Source: Candidatus Delongbacteria bacterium (GTDB taxonomy: Bacteria; CAIWAD01). Taken from it: a stretch of 64,000 nt of DNA. Both the position numbers and the translations under genes were made by a program. The notes beneath the pieces were generated by a model. That model was not told the DNA's origin, did no database searches, and was given only the letters and a program-made list of their open reading frames with translations. The stretch is from NCBI GenBank assembly GCA_041675285.1, contig JBAYTZ010000008.1:62001-126000 (forward strand), given 5' to 3'. Shown piece after piece: positions 32,150 through 41,026 of the stretch. Numbering within the stretch: position 1 is the first letter of the stretch; each line of letters begins with the position of its first letter.

Positions 32150-33312
32150 AACTCTGCCTGATCCAGCAGCACCCCGTCGACGAGCAGCGCATCCCGGCCG
32201 CCATCCTGCGCTGGGTGATCCTCCACGACCGCCTGCGCCGGCGCGGCCACGAGGTGCTGAGCATTGGCCCCAACACGCGCTGGCGCTTCGAGACGCGGGT
32301 TTTCCGCGGAGCCACCCAGTACCTGGTGCCCGGGCCGGGGACCGGCCTCAAGTCGCTGGACATGCTGGCCTTCGCCCTGCTGCTGGTGCCGACCATCCTG
32401 CGCGTGCGGCGCTGCGAGCGGCCCGACGCCTGGTTCGTGGACGAGTTGTTCGTGGCCTTCGGCCTGCTGGCCCTGCGCCTGCGGCACCCGCGCGAGGCCG
32501 TGCTCTACGACGTGATGGGCGTCCACTACCACCAGGTGCGCAAGCACAACAAGAGCCCCTGGCGCCACCTGCCGCTGGCCTGGACCTACGGGCTGCTCGA
32601 GCATCTCACGCTCTGGGCCAGCACGCTGGTCAGCACGGTCAACGACGCCCACCGCGAGCTGCTGGAGGGTTGGACGCGCCGTCCCGTGCGCGTGGTGCGC
32701 GACGCCGCGGAATTCGAGGGCTCGGAGCCGGTGCGGCTGCCGGCCAAGGCGCCGGAGGAGATCTGGCTGACCTTCGTGGGCAAGATCTCCAATCGCCGCT
32801 TGGACGATCTCTACCAGATTCTGCCCGGACTGCTGGCCGAGGAGCCGCGCCTGCGCTTCGTGGTGCTGGGGAACGGACCGTTTTTCAAGCGCTACGTGGA
32901 CTGGACCGCCAGGCTCAGCCTGGCGGACCGGGTCCACTTCGCCGACTTCGTCCCCCACGCCCAGCTGCCCGCCTGGCTGCGCCAAAGCGACATCACCTAC
33001 AGCGACGACTGGTCGGACATCGGCTTCCCCATGAAGGTCTTCGAGTACATGGCCCTGGAGCGCGCCATCCTGGTGGAGGACACACCCGCCGTGCGCGAAG
33101 TGATGCGCGACGGCGAGAACTGCCTGCTCTACCACGGGCTGGACGGACTGCACGCGGGCATCCTGCGCCTGGCCCGCGACCCGGAGCTGCGCGCGCGCCT
33201 GGGCCGCACGGCCGGCGAGGAGGCCCGTCGTCTCCACGGCTGGGAGAGTCGGCTGGACCAGTTCGAGGCCTTGTTCCACGAGGCCCGCCAGCGGGCCGGC
33301 GGCCCGCGGTGA
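32146..33312 (+). CDS. Second GT4-like glycosyltransferase
   Basis: 388 aa from the GTG at 32146, overlapping the previous stop. The GT-B pattern includes LIQQHPVDEQRIPAAILRWVILHDRLRRRGHEV, AVLYDVMGVHYHQVRKHNKSPW and STVNDAHRELLEGW. The C-domain has LTFVGKISNRRLDDLYQILPGL, FVVLGNGPFFKRYV, then SDDWSDIGFPMKVFEYMALERAILVEDTPAVREVM. It differs strongly from the first glycosyltransferase, so it likely adds a different sugar to the same product. No membrane segment is obvious. Confidence 0.88.
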   Translation: MKLCLIQQHPVDEQRIPAAILRWVILHDRLRRRGHEVLSIGPNTRWRFETRVFRGATQYLVPGPGTGLKSLDMLAFALLLVPTILRVRRCERPDAWFVDELFVAFGLLALRLRHPREAVLYDVMGVHYHQVRKHNKSPWRHLPLAWTYGLLEHLTLWASTLVSTVNDAHRELLEGWTRRPVRVVRDAAEFEGSEPVRLPAKAPEEIWLTFVGKISNRRLDDLYQILPGLLAEEPRLRFVVLGNGPFFKRYVDWTARLSLADRVHFADFVPHAQLPAWLRQSDITYSDDWSDIGFPMKVFEYMALERAILVEDTPAVREVMRDGENCLLYHGLDGLHAGILRLARDPELRARLGRTAGEEARRLHGWESRLDQFEALFHEARQRAGGPR

Positions 33313-34529
33313 AGCTGCTGCTCCGGCCCTTCCGCGTCGCCGTGCTCGCCGCCCTGACCGGGCTGACGGCCCTCTGGCCGCACACGGCCCATGAACCGCC
33401 CCCGCCCATCCCCGACTGGCTGCCCGTGGCCCGGGAGGACGTGCGTCCGGGCGACACGCTGGAGAGCCTGGTCCGGCGCTTCAGCCTGCCCGCCGAGTTG
33501 GTGCCGCGGATGGCCGAGGCCTGCCGGGGCGTGGTGGACCTGCGCCAGATCCGCCCCGGCGATCCTGTCCTGCTGGTGCGGCGCAGCGTGGGCGACACCC
33601 TGCGCCTGGTGCACTATTCCAACCCCGAGCAGTGCCTGGTGTTGACCCTGCCGCTGGCCCAGCGCGGGGATTCCCTGCACGAACTGGCCGGGGAGTGCGT
33701 GGCCCGGGTGGAGCGCCTGCAGGCCAGCACGCGTCGGGTGGAGCGCCGCGGACGGGTGGACGCCACGCTCTACGACGCCATGGTGGGCGCGGGCGGGAGT
33801 CCCCAGCTGGCGCTCTCTTTCACCGACATCTTCCAGTGGGACGTGGACTTCCTGACGGACATCCACGGCGACGAAAGCTTCTGGCTGGTGGTGGAGGAGC
33901 GCCGGCTGGCGCGTCCCTATCTCGGGGACAGCGTGACGGTGGAGGGGCGGATCCTGGCGGCCAGTTTCCAGACCGCGGGCCCGTCGGGCCGGTTGATCCA
34001 GGCTCTCTGGCACGGGGGCTGCGGCCAGCCCGGCTACTACGACAGCCAGGGCCGAAGCTTCCAGAAGCAGTTCCTCAAGAGCCCGCTCAACTACCGGCGG
34101 ATCAGCAGCCAGTTCGGGATGCGCAGCCACCCCGTCCTGCGCCGCGTGCGCATGCACACGGGCATCGACTACAGCGCGCCCCACGGCACGCCCGTGGTGG
34201 CCGCGGCGGCGGGCGTGGTCACCGCGGCGGGCTGGGAACGCGGCTACGGCAAGGTGGTGCGCGTCCGCCACGACCGGAAGCGCAGCACGGTCTACGGCCA
34301 CCTGTCCAGCTTCGCCGAAGGCGTGCGCAAGGGCGCGCGCGTGGACCAGAACCAGCTCATCGGCCGGGTGGGCGCCACGGGTCTGGCCACGGGGCCCCAT
34401 CTGCACTACGAGTACCTGGAGAACGGCCGCAGCCTGGATCCCGGACGGGCGATCAGCGAGCCGGGGAAACCCGTGCCGTCGGGCTGTCTGGACGAGTATC
34501 TGGCGGCTTTCCGGAAGTGGTTCCCCTGA
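33309..34529 (+). CDS. M23-family murein endopeptidase (MepM-like)
   Basis: 406 aa from the GTG at 33309 (GTGA overlap). An N-terminal hydrophobic segment (RVAVLAALTGLTALWP) anchors or exports it. Residues ~40-100 form a LysM/OapA-like domain (VRPGDTLESLVRRFSLPAELV... IRPGDPVLLV). The M23 domain (~270-380) has the Zn motif SSQFGMRSHPV, HTGIDYSAPHGTPV and GPHLHYEY. This matches LytM-type enzymes that cleave peptidoglycan cross-bridges in the periplasm. Being last in an operon with glycosyltransferases and a D-aminopeptidase, it fits an envelope-remodelling role. Confidence 0.92.
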   Translation: MKLLLRPFRVAVLAALTGLTALWPHTAHEPPPPIPDWLPVAREDVRPGDTLESLVRRFSLPAELVPRMAEACRGVVDLRQIRPGDPVLLVRRSVGDTLRLVHYSNPEQCLVLTLPLAQRGDSLHELAGECVARVERLQASTRRVERRGRVDATLYDAMVGAGGSPQLALSFTDIFQWDVDFLTDIHGDESFWLVVEERRLARPYLGDSVTVEGRILAASFQTAGPSGRLIQALWHGGCGQPGYYDSQGRSFQKQFLKSPLNYRRISSQFGMRSHPVLRRVRMHTGIDYSAPHGTPVVAAAAGVVTAAGWERGYGKVVRVRHDRKRSTVYGHLSSFAEGVRKGARVDQNQLIGRVGATGLATGPHLHYEYLENGRSLDPGRAISEPGKPVPSGCLDEYLAAFRKWFP

Positions 34530-34598
34530 GAGCCAGCGGGGCCGCAGCCGGAATCAGACCTCCGGTCTGCCGGCAGTCAGGCCATCGCAGCAAAGAAA

Positions 34599-34625
34599 AG
34601 GGCCCCGGCATTCCACCGGGGCCCT
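34599..34625. terminator. Bidirectional terminator between convergent genes
   Basis: The 10-bp stem is AGGGCCCCGG (34599-34608) with CCGGGGCCCT (34616-34625), loop CATTCCA. On the minus strand it is followed by TTTTCTTTG, a good U-tract for the PpiD-like gene. On the plus strand GGCGTTTT follows. Confidence 0.85.
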
Positions 34626-34648
34626 GGCGTTTTGGCTGAGCGAGCGGA

Positions 34649-36481
34649 TCAGTAGTCGAAGCCGAACTTGGCGCGCTGGTCCTGGATGACCGCCTGCTCC
34701 TTGGCCCACCCCGACCACTGCCCGTAGAGTGCGCTCTTCTGCTGCTGCAGGGCCTCGGCGCGCTTGGCGGGCAGTTCGGCCTGCAACTGGGCCAGCAACT
34801 GCTGGGCGTCGTCGCGGGCGGTGGGTTGGATCACGTAGACGCCGCGCTCCCCGGCCAGGGGCGCCGACAGGCTGCCCACGGGGGTGCGGAAGAGCGTGCT
34901 GGTGAAGGCCAGATCCCGGCCCACCATGCCCGGCACGAACTGCGTGGCGCGCAGCGGCGTGGCCAGGTTGGTGAACTGGGCGCCCGCCGGCAGGGCCATG
35001 GTGCTGTCCAGCGAAGTGGGTTTGGCGGAGGCCAGCCAGTCCTGGACGGCCTTGAGGGCCAGGACCTTTTGCTTCTCCTTGCGCACGGCGTTCTGGATCT
35101 CCACCCGGCGCTCCTTGAGCGTCTCGTGTCCCTTGGGCATGATGCTCTTGACGCGGACCACGAACCAGCCGCCGTTCTCGGAGTAGACCGGCTGGATCAC
35201 TTCGCCCTGCTGGGCCTGGAAGACCAGGTCCGCCGCCCGCTGGCTGCGGCCCACACCGGGGACCATACCCTTCTGGGTGAAGGGACGCCCCGTCTGGATC
35301 TTCAGCTGGCGCTCGGCGCACAGCACCTCGAAGTCGTGCTTGCCGCTCTGCATGTCCTCGTAGAGGGCCTCGGCCTTGGCGCGCAGGTCGCCGTGGGTCA
35401 TAGAGCTGGGCTCCACCTTGATCAGGATATGCTGGACCTGCACCTGCTCTTCCTTGACGCCCGCGCCGTTGTCGCGCGTCTCACGGCCGTTCACCTTTAG
35501 CAGGTGGAGGCCGAAGGCCGTCTTCACTGGACCCACCACGGCGCCCACGGGCGCACCGAAAGCGGCGGCCTCGAACTCGGGCACCATCCGGCCGCGTCCG
35601 AACCAGCCCAAATCCCCGCCCCGGTCGGCGTTGGACTCGTCCATGCTGTAGATGCGGGCCAGATCCTCGAAGGCGTCGCCCTTCTCAAGCTGCTTGCGCA
35701 CGTAATCCATCTGGTCCACGGCGTCGGCGCTGTCCTCGGCGCTGGGCACCACGGGCAGCTGCACGTATTCGATCTCGCGCCGCTCCTCGGCCTCGTAGTC
35801 CTTCAGGTGGTCCTTGTACCAGGCTTCCAGCTCGGCTTCGCTGATCTGGGTGGAGTCCACCGGGAAGGTGCCGTAGGGCAGGATCACGTACCGGCCCTGG
35901 GCGGTCTGGTTGCCCGAGACGTGCTCGTTGATCAGGGCGGCGTCGCTCACCAGTGCGCAGGCCATCAACCGGCTGCGCAGCTTTTCGATGGGCAGGGACT
36001 GGCGGATCTGGTCCTCCATCTGCATCAGCCAACCCTTGAGGTTCTCGCTGCGCAGCATGTCGTGCCACTTGGTGGTGTCGAACACGCCGTTGCTGAGGAA
36101 GGTGGTGTCCTGGGTGACGAAGGCCGGCGGCATGTAGAGGATGCGGTCCGAGATTTCGCGGTCCGAGAAGCCGTAGCCCAGGGTAGTGGCCAACTGGCGC
36201 TCCAAGGTCAGGCTGACCAGGTCGTTCCAGCTTTGCCGACGGGCCTGGAGCACCATCTGGGTGCTGGCCTGGTCCCCCTGGCCCTGCAGACGGTTGTTCA
36301 CCAACCGCTCGTATTCCTGCAGCTCCACGTTGGTGTCGTTGATGGTGGCGATCAGATCCTTGTCTTCGCCGCTGAGCGTGTCGAAACCGCCCATGCCCCA
36401 ACTGAACACGATGGTGCCCACGAAGGCGAGGATCAGAATCCACAAGACGACATGCGTATTGTCGCGGAGTGTCCGCATCAT
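34649..36481 (-). CDS. PpiD/SurA-like periplasmic peptidyl-prolyl isomerase
   Basis: 610 aa from the ATG at 36481 (a second ATG follows directly). GGGAGA lies 9 bp upstream and a promoter candidate at 36513-36541 supports this start. One N-terminal TM helix (THVVLWILILAFVGTIVFSW) gives an inner-membrane anchor as in PpiD. A SurA_N-like helical domain (~45-225) is followed by two parvulin-like segments. The first (~235-340) contains DESNADRGGDLGWFGRGRMVPEFEAAAF and FGLHLLKV. The second (~350-460) is more divergent (VQVQHILIKV... FVVRVKSI). The role is folding of exported proteins, plausible in a genome with many large secreted beta proteins. Confidence 0.9.
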   Translation of the reverse strand: MMRTLRDNTHVVLWILILAFVGTIVFSWGMGGFDTLSGEDKDLIATINDTNVELQEYERLVNNRLQGQGDQASTQMVLQARRQSWNDLVSLTLERQLATTLGYGFSDREISDRILYMPPAFVTQDTTFLSNGVFDTTKWHDMLRSENLKGWLMQMEDQIRQSLPIEKLRSRLMACALVSDAALINEHVSGNQTAQGRYVILPYGTFPVDSTQISEAELEAWYKDHLKDYEAEERREIEYVQLPVVPSAEDSADAVDQMDYVRKQLEKGDAFEDLARIYSMDESNADRGGDLGWFGRGRMVPEFEAAAFGAPVGAVVGPVKTAFGLHLLKVNGRETRDNGAGVKEEQVQVQHILIKVEPSSMTHGDLRAKAEALYEDMQSGKHDFEVLCAERQLKIQTGRPFTQKGMVPGVGRSQRAADLVFQAQQGEVIQPVYSENGGWFVVRVKSIMPKGHETLKERRVEIQNAVRKEKQKVLALKAVQDWLASAKPTSLDSTMALPAGAQFTNLATPLRATQFVPGMVGRDLAFTSTLFRTPVGSLSAPLAGERGVYVIQPTARDDAQQLLAQLQAELPAKRAEALQQQKSALYGQWSGWAKEQAVIQDQRAKFGFDY

Positions 36482-36512
36482 AAAGCCAGTTCTCCCGAAA
36501 GTGTGAGCACTC

Positions 36513-36541
36513 ATCTTATGGCTTTCCCGGGCCGAATTCAA
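36513..36541 (-). promoter_or_regulatory. Candidate sigma-70-type promoter of the PpiD-like gene
   Basis: On the minus strand TTGAAT (36541-36536) is followed after 17 bp by TAAGAT (36518-36513). Each matches the consensus at four of six positions. The implied start point lies ~25 bp before the ATG at 36481. Confidence 0.4.
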
Positions 36542-36598
36542 GGCGGGAAACGGATTCAGGCCGCTTGCCGGGCCGGGGCGGCGCAAGTATTTGTCCAT

Positions 36599-36605
36599 TA
36601 CCTTG
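36599..36605 (+). promoter_or_regulatory. TAYYTTG promoter-like motif (TACCTTG)
   Basis: It lies only 5 bp before the cdsA ATG, which would imply a nearly leaderless transcript if it is a -7 element. It is part of the recurring set. An alternative pair, TTGCCG-N17-TATTTG, lies at 36565-36593. Confidence 0.3.
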
Positions 36606-36610
36606 TGCCC

Positions 36611-37462
36611 ATGGCACTCTCCGAACTGCAGACCCGCGTCCTCACCGCGCTGGCGGGGATCCCCGTGTTGCTGGCCGTCTTCTGGCTGGGCGGCCCCGTG
36701 CTCTCCTGCGCCGTGCTGGTGATCTGCCTGCTGGCCTTCCGGGAACTCAATTCCCTCTACCAGGCCAAGGGTGTGGGGCACAGCTGGTGGCTGGTGCTGG
36801 CCTATGTGGTGCTGGCCCCCCTGACGGCCGGCCTGCCGCACTCGGTGGATCGGCATCTGACCCGGGGCGGCGTGGATTTCCTCCACTTCTGGGGTGGCCT
36901 GACCTTCATCTGGCTGCTGATCCTCCTCCTGCGCGAGATGTTCTCCCGCCGGGAGGAGGTGCTGGCGAGCATCGGCGCCTCCGTGCTGATCGGCCTGCTC
37001 AGCACGTTGCCCTTCGTCCCGCTGGTGGCCCTGGACCGCCAACTCTCGCCCGGGACGCGTTCCGCCGTGATGCTCGGGTTGCTGCTCTGCACCTGGGCCA
37101 CCGACACATTTGCCTATTTCGGCGGCCGGCTCTTCGGCCGCCACAAGCTCTTCGAGCGCGCCTCGCCCAAGAAGACCGTGGAGGGCTTCCTCTGCGGGCT
37201 GGCGGGTTCGTTGGCCGTAGGCGCGGGCAGCGGCCTGCTTTGTCCCCAGGGCCGGCTGGGCCAGGGCCTGCTCATCGGCGCGCTGGTGGGCCTGCTGGGG
37301 CCGGCGGGCGACCTGCTGGAGTCGCGGCTCAAGCGCGACGCCGGCGTCAAGGACAGCGCGCGCATGCTGCCCGGGCACGGCGGGGTCCTGGACCGCTTCG
37401 ACACCTGGATTTTCGCCGCGCCCGCGCTCTACCTGGTGGCCTGGTTGGGATGGCTGCGGTGA
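36611..37462 (+). CDS. cdsA: Phosphatidate cytidylyltransferase
   Basis: 283 aa from the ATG at 36611. About seven TM helices are visible. The CDP-diglyceride synthetase signature appears near the C-terminus (RDAGVKDSARMLPGHGGVLDRFDTWIFAAP), preceded by DTFAYFGGRLFGRHKLFERASPKKTVEGF. The enzyme makes CDP-diacylglycerol from phosphatidate and CTP at the inner membrane for phospholipid synthesis. The length is typical. It is followed after 37 bp by a SpoIIE phosphatase gene. Confidence 0.95.
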   Translation: MALSELQTRVLTALAGIPVLLAVFWLGGPVLSCAVLVICLLAFRELNSLYQAKGVGHSWWLVLAYVVLAPLTAGLPHSVDRHLTRGGVDFLHFWGGLTFIWLLILLLREMFSRREEVLASIGASVLIGLLSTLPFVPLVALDRQLSPGTRSAVMLGLLLCTWATDTFAYFGGRLFGRHKLFERASPKKTVEGFLCGLAGSLAVGAGSGLLCPQGRLGQGLLIGALVGLLGPAGDLLESRLKRDAGVKDSARMLPGHGGVLDRFDTWIFAAPALYLVAWLGWLR

Positions 37463-37499
37463 GCGCGGCGCGGCCCACTCCGGATGGACGGGTGTCCTG

Positions 37500-40196
37500 A
37501 TGTTCCTGCTGGAGCTGATCCGCCGGGTCTGGCGCCGGCTGGAGCGGGGCCTGGCCCTGCCCCTGCCCTGGCTGCTGGGCCTCTCCCTGGCCTGGCTGGT
37601 CGGCGCTCTGCTGCTCGGCCCGGGGCTGCCCAGCCCCGGACTGCAGAACCTGATCTTCCTGCCGGCCCAGCTGGGGCTGGGCATGGCGGCCTGGCGCCTG
37701 CTGCGCGGACCGGAGTTGGACACGGGACGCGGCGCCCTGCTGGCCCTGCCCCTCCTCTTGGCCCTGCGCGTGGGGCTGACCCTCAATCTGATGCGGCCCG
37801 CGCTGCTCTGGGAGGGGCTGGTGGCCCTGCTCAGTTTCGGGGTGGCGGGCCTGGCCCTGTCCCGGCTGGTGGAGGAGCTGTGGGAGCACCGCCCGTGGCA
37901 GCGCCACCGCCGCGAGCGGCTGGGCATGTACGCGGCGCTGCTGCTGGGACTGCTGGGCCTGCTGGCGGACGTGCCTCTGCTGGTGATGCCCCTGTTGTTC
38001 CGGCCCGTGCTGCGCTGGCTGCGCCGGGACAACCTGCGGCCCGCCCTGCGCTGGTACACGCTGGCCCTGCTGGTGCTGCTGCTCTGGGCCTGGAGCCAGC
38101 AGTTCGCGCACTTCCTCCAGCACCAGGACTCGGACGGCGTGAACATCCGGCTGGGCGGCGGCGCGCTGGGCAGCGGCCGCCTGCTGGACGCGCTGGGTCC
38201 CCTGCACACCCTCAGCCTGGCCTGGTTCTCGCTGCAGCTGCCCGCCTCCTTCATGGTGCTGGTGGGGCGTCTGATCCGCCAATCGCGCATCCGCACCAAG
38301 CTGGCCATGAACGCGCTGTTCTCCAGCGTGCTGCCGCTGGTGCTGCTCACCCTGCTCTTCGGCACCCTGGCCGTGGTGGTGATGGGCAGCTACCGGGCCC
38401 GGCTGGTGCGCGCCCAGTTCGACGAGCGGTTGGAGAGCGGGCGGTTGGTGACGGCCTGGTTCGCCCAGGCCTTCGAGGATCCGCTGGACCGCGAAGCCCA
38501 GCGCCGCTTCGAGCAGCAGCTGCGCAGCATGGGCGAGGAGTCGCACATCGGTCGCGGCTTCTTCTGCCTCTACTGGTCGATGGACACCCCGGGCGGGAGC
38601 ATCATGCTCGGCGACAGCAGCAACACCGAGCACTGGCGCCGGCTGGTGGCCACCTGGCGCATGCCCAGCGACTTCCCGCTGGAGGACCTGCGCCTGCCGC
38701 CGGACTGGCGCACGGGCCGCACCACGGGCCTGATCCGGGCGGGCGACCACCTCTGGCAGGTGGCGCTGATCGAGCAGAACAACCTGCTCTCCGCCGGCTT
38801 CTTCCCGCTGGATCAGGAGACCCTGGAGCAGATTGGCCAGACCCTGGGCACGGGCCTGCGGCTGGTGTCCGTGCAGGGGGACGACAACCTGGTGCGCTTC
38901 GGCCTCAGCCAGATCGGACTGGGCTCCGGCGGCGCGGCCAGCGTGCTGGACCAGACCCCGGACTATCCCGGCGAGGACCACTCCTGGGCGGACCGGCTCT
39001 TCCAGGTCGGGATGGCCCGGCTCACCCACGCGGGCTTCCCGCTCAACACGCCGGACGAGGAACTGCTGGTGCTGGTGGAGTCCCTGCCCGGCCGCATCCT
39101 GCCCGCCGTGTTCAGCGACGACCGGACGGTGGTCTTCCCCTACCTGATCCTGCTGCTGCTGCAGTTCCTCACCCTGCTGCCCCTGCTCCTGACCGGCATC
39201 TGGATCGCCTGGATGCTCAACTGGCGGATCACGCGCTCCATCGGCGAACTCAAGGAGGGCACCGACGCCCTCTCCCGGGGCGACTTGGGCGTGCGGCTGC
39301 CCGAGCACACGGACGACGAGCTGGGCCGGCTGGCCACTTCGTTCAACGAGATGAGCCTGCGCATCCGCGAGAACATCCAGCACCTGGCGGCCAAAGAGCG
39401 CCTGGATCGCGAGCTGAGCATCGCGCGCACCATCCAGCAGGGCCTCTTGCCCAGCGCGCCGCCCAAGCACGCGCGGCTGGACATCGCCAGCACGTGCCGG
39501 ATGGCCCAGGAAGTGGGCGGCGACTACTACGACTTCCGCCAGACCTGCCACGGCGAGCTGGCCCTGGCCCTGGGGGACGTCTCGGGCAAGGGCGTGGCCG
39601 CGGCCCTGGTAATGAGCAACCTGCAGGCCTCGTGGCGCAGCCTGCTGGACCAGGGACTGGAGCCCGGCGGCCTCAACGCCCGGCTCAACGAGCAGCTGGC
39701 CGAGAACACGGCGGACGACATGTACGTCACCTTCGTCCAGGGCCTGTTCCAGCCCGATCAGGACCGGCTGCGCTTTCGCTACTCCAACGCCGGGCACAAC
39801 CCGCCGTTGCTGCTGCGCGGAGGCAAGATCCGGCACCTGGATTCCGGCGGCCTGGCCCTGGGCATGTTCAGCGGGGCCGACTACCAGACCGAGGATCTGG
39901 ACTTGAAGCCCGGGGACTGGCTGGTCTTCTACACCGACGGACTGACCGAGGCCCTGAGCATCCACGAGGAGGAGTTCGGCCAGAGCCGCCTGGAGCAGAC
40001 CCTGCTGGCCGGCCGCCACGGCTGCGCGCGCGAGACCCTCGAGCATCTGCTGGAGGAGGTGGGCCGCTTCGAGCACGGCGCGCCCCGGGCCGACGACCAG
40101 ACTCTGCTGGTGCTGCGCGTGCGTCAGCCGGGCGAGGAGGATGCCCCGGCGCCCGACTCCGTCGACGGGTTCGGCCCGGCGGGGCCGACGGCATGA
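37500..40196 (+). CDS. Membrane PP2C-type (RsbU/SpoIIE) phosphatase with HAMP domain
   Basis: 898 aa from the ATG at 37500. The N-terminal half has eight or so hydrophobic helices (~15-215 and ~265-305), then a long extracytoplasmic sensor (~305-540) and a TM helix (VVFPYLILLLLQFLTLLPLLLTGIW). A HAMP domain (~575-640, with DALSRGDLGVRLPEHTDDELGRLATSFNEM) leads into the PP2C domain. Metal-ligand residues are intact: D675 in GDYYD, D693 in DVSGKG and D813 in YTDGL, along with AGHNPP and a closing ADDQTLLVL. It probably controls an anti-anti-sigma or similar STAS target in response to an external signal. The gene overlaps birA by ATGA. Confidence 0.93.
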   Translation: MFLLELIRRVWRRLERGLALPLPWLLGLSLAWLVGALLLGPGLPSPGLQNLIFLPAQLGLGMAAWRLLRGPELDTGRGALLALPLLLALRVGLTLNLMRPALLWEGLVALLSFGVAGLALSRLVEELWEHRPWQRHRRERLGMYAALLLGLLGLLADVPLLVMPLLFRPVLRWLRRDNLRPALRWYTLALLVLLLWAWSQQFAHFLQHQDSDGVNIRLGGGALGSGRLLDALGPLHTLSLAWFSLQLPASFMVLVGRLIRQSRIRTKLAMNALFSSVLPLVLLTLLFGTLAVVVMGSYRARLVRAQFDERLESGRLVTAWFAQAFEDPLDREAQRRFEQQLRSMGEESHIGRGFFCLYWSMDTPGGSIMLGDSSNTEHWRRLVATWRMPSDFPLEDLRLPPDWRTGRTTGLIRAGDHLWQVALIEQNNLLSAGFFPLDQETLEQIGQTLGTGLRLVSVQGDDNLVRFGLSQIGLGSGGAASVLDQTPDYPGEDHSWADRLFQVGMARLTHAGFPLNTPDEELLVLVESLPGRILPAVFSDDRTVVFPYLILLLLQFLTLLPLLLTGIWIAWMLNWRITRSIGELKEGTDALSRGDLGVRLPEHTDDELGRLATSFNEMSLRIRENIQHLAAKERLDRELSIARTIQQGLLPSAPPKHARLDIASTCRMAQEVGGDYYDFRQTCHGELALALGDVSGKGVAAALVMSNLQASWRSLLDQGLEPGGLNARLNEQLAENTADDMYVTFVQGLFQPDQDRLRFRYSNAGHNPPLLLRGGKIRHLDSGGLALGMFSGADYQTEDLDLKPGDWLVFYTDGLTEALSIHEEEFGQSRLEQTLLAGRHGCARETLEHLLEEVGRFEHGAPRADDQTLLVLRVRQPGEEDAPAPDSVDGFGPAGPTA

Positions 40197-41026
40197 AGCT
40201 GGAGCTCGTGCGCGAACGGCTGGCCCTGGCCAGCGGACAGCCCGGCTGGAGTCTGGAGGGGCTTAAGGAGACGGATTCCACCAACCGGCGTCTGCTGGAG
40301 GCCCTGGGGGACGGCTCGGAGCGCGACCGGCCCTGGCGCGTGCTCTGCGCCGAGACCCAGACCGCGGGGCGCGGCCGCCAGGAGCGCGTCTGGCACTGCG
40401 CGCCGGGGGAAGGTCTGCTGGTCTCCCTGCGGCTGGACCTGGACCTGGCGCGGCACGCGCTGGGCCTGCTGGGCCACTGGGCGGCGGCGGCCCTCTGTCG
40501 CGTGCTGGACGAGCGGCTGGCGGAGGCCGGCCAGTCCGCCCGGGTGTTCTGGAAGTGGCCCAACGACCTGTGGCTGGAGGACGGGCAGGGCGCGGGCAAA
40601 CTGGCGGGCCTGCTGTTGCAGTCGCGCATCCAGGCCGGCCGGGCCCAGGTGGTGCTGGGGATCGGGCTGAACACGGGGCAGCGGGACTTCCCCGCCGATC
40701 TGCGCCAACCCGCGCGCTCCCTTCTGCAGGCGGGACTGGCGACGACCCGCGAGGATCTGCTGGCGGACCTGCTGCTGGAGTTGGGACGGCGCGGCCTGCC
40801 AGGACTGACGGAGCGCCTGCCCGCCGAACTGTCGACCCACGATCTGTTCCAGTCCCGGCCCGTCTGGCTGCGGCTGGAGGACTCCGCGCGCCGCCTGCGC
40901 ACCACGCCGCTGGTGGACGGCCGGCTGCTGCTGGAGTGGGAGGGCGGCCGCGAGCAGCTCGCCGGCGGCGGTCTCAACGTGGAACAGCTGACTCGGGAGG
41001 GCCTGTGGTGCCGGTTGGAAGCTTGA
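40193..41026 (+). CDS. birA: Biotin-[acetyl-CoA-carboxylase] ligase
   Basis: 277 aa from the ATG at 40193 (ATGA overlap). The catalytic domain carries LKETDSTNRRLLEAL, the biotinyl-AMP loop AETQTAGRGRQERVW and KWPNDLWLEDGQGAGKLAGLLLQS. VVLGIGLNTG and a small C-terminal SH3-like part are also present. There is no N-terminal DNA-binding domain, so it is a monofunctional ligase without repressor function. It supplies biotinylated carrier protein, including for carboxyltransferases such as the one at 47281. It is paired with coaX, a common arrangement. Confidence 0.95.
   Translation: MKLELVRERLALASGQPGWSLEGLKETDSTNRRLLEALGDGSERDRPWRVLCAETQTAGRGRQERVWHCAPGEGLLVSLRLDLDLARHALGLLGHWAAAALCRVLDERLAEAGQSARVFWKWPNDLWLEDGQGAGKLAGLLLQSRIQAGRAQVVLGIGLNTGQRDFPADLRQPARSLLQAGLATTREDLLADLLLELGRRGLPGLTERLPAELSTHDLFQSRPVWLRLEDSARRLRTTPLVDGRLLLEWEGGREQLAGGGLNVEQLTREGLWCRLEA

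Noticed and set aside
36482..38365. Upstream extension of the PpiD-like frame on the minus strand
   Set aside because: The extension is antisense to cdsA and the phosphatase gene and is low in complexity. The TM anchor and promoter place the start at 36481.
37347..40076. Long minus-strand open frame opposite the second SpoIIE phosphatase
   Set aside because: Same antisense effect; the plus strand encodes HAMP and PP2C motifs.
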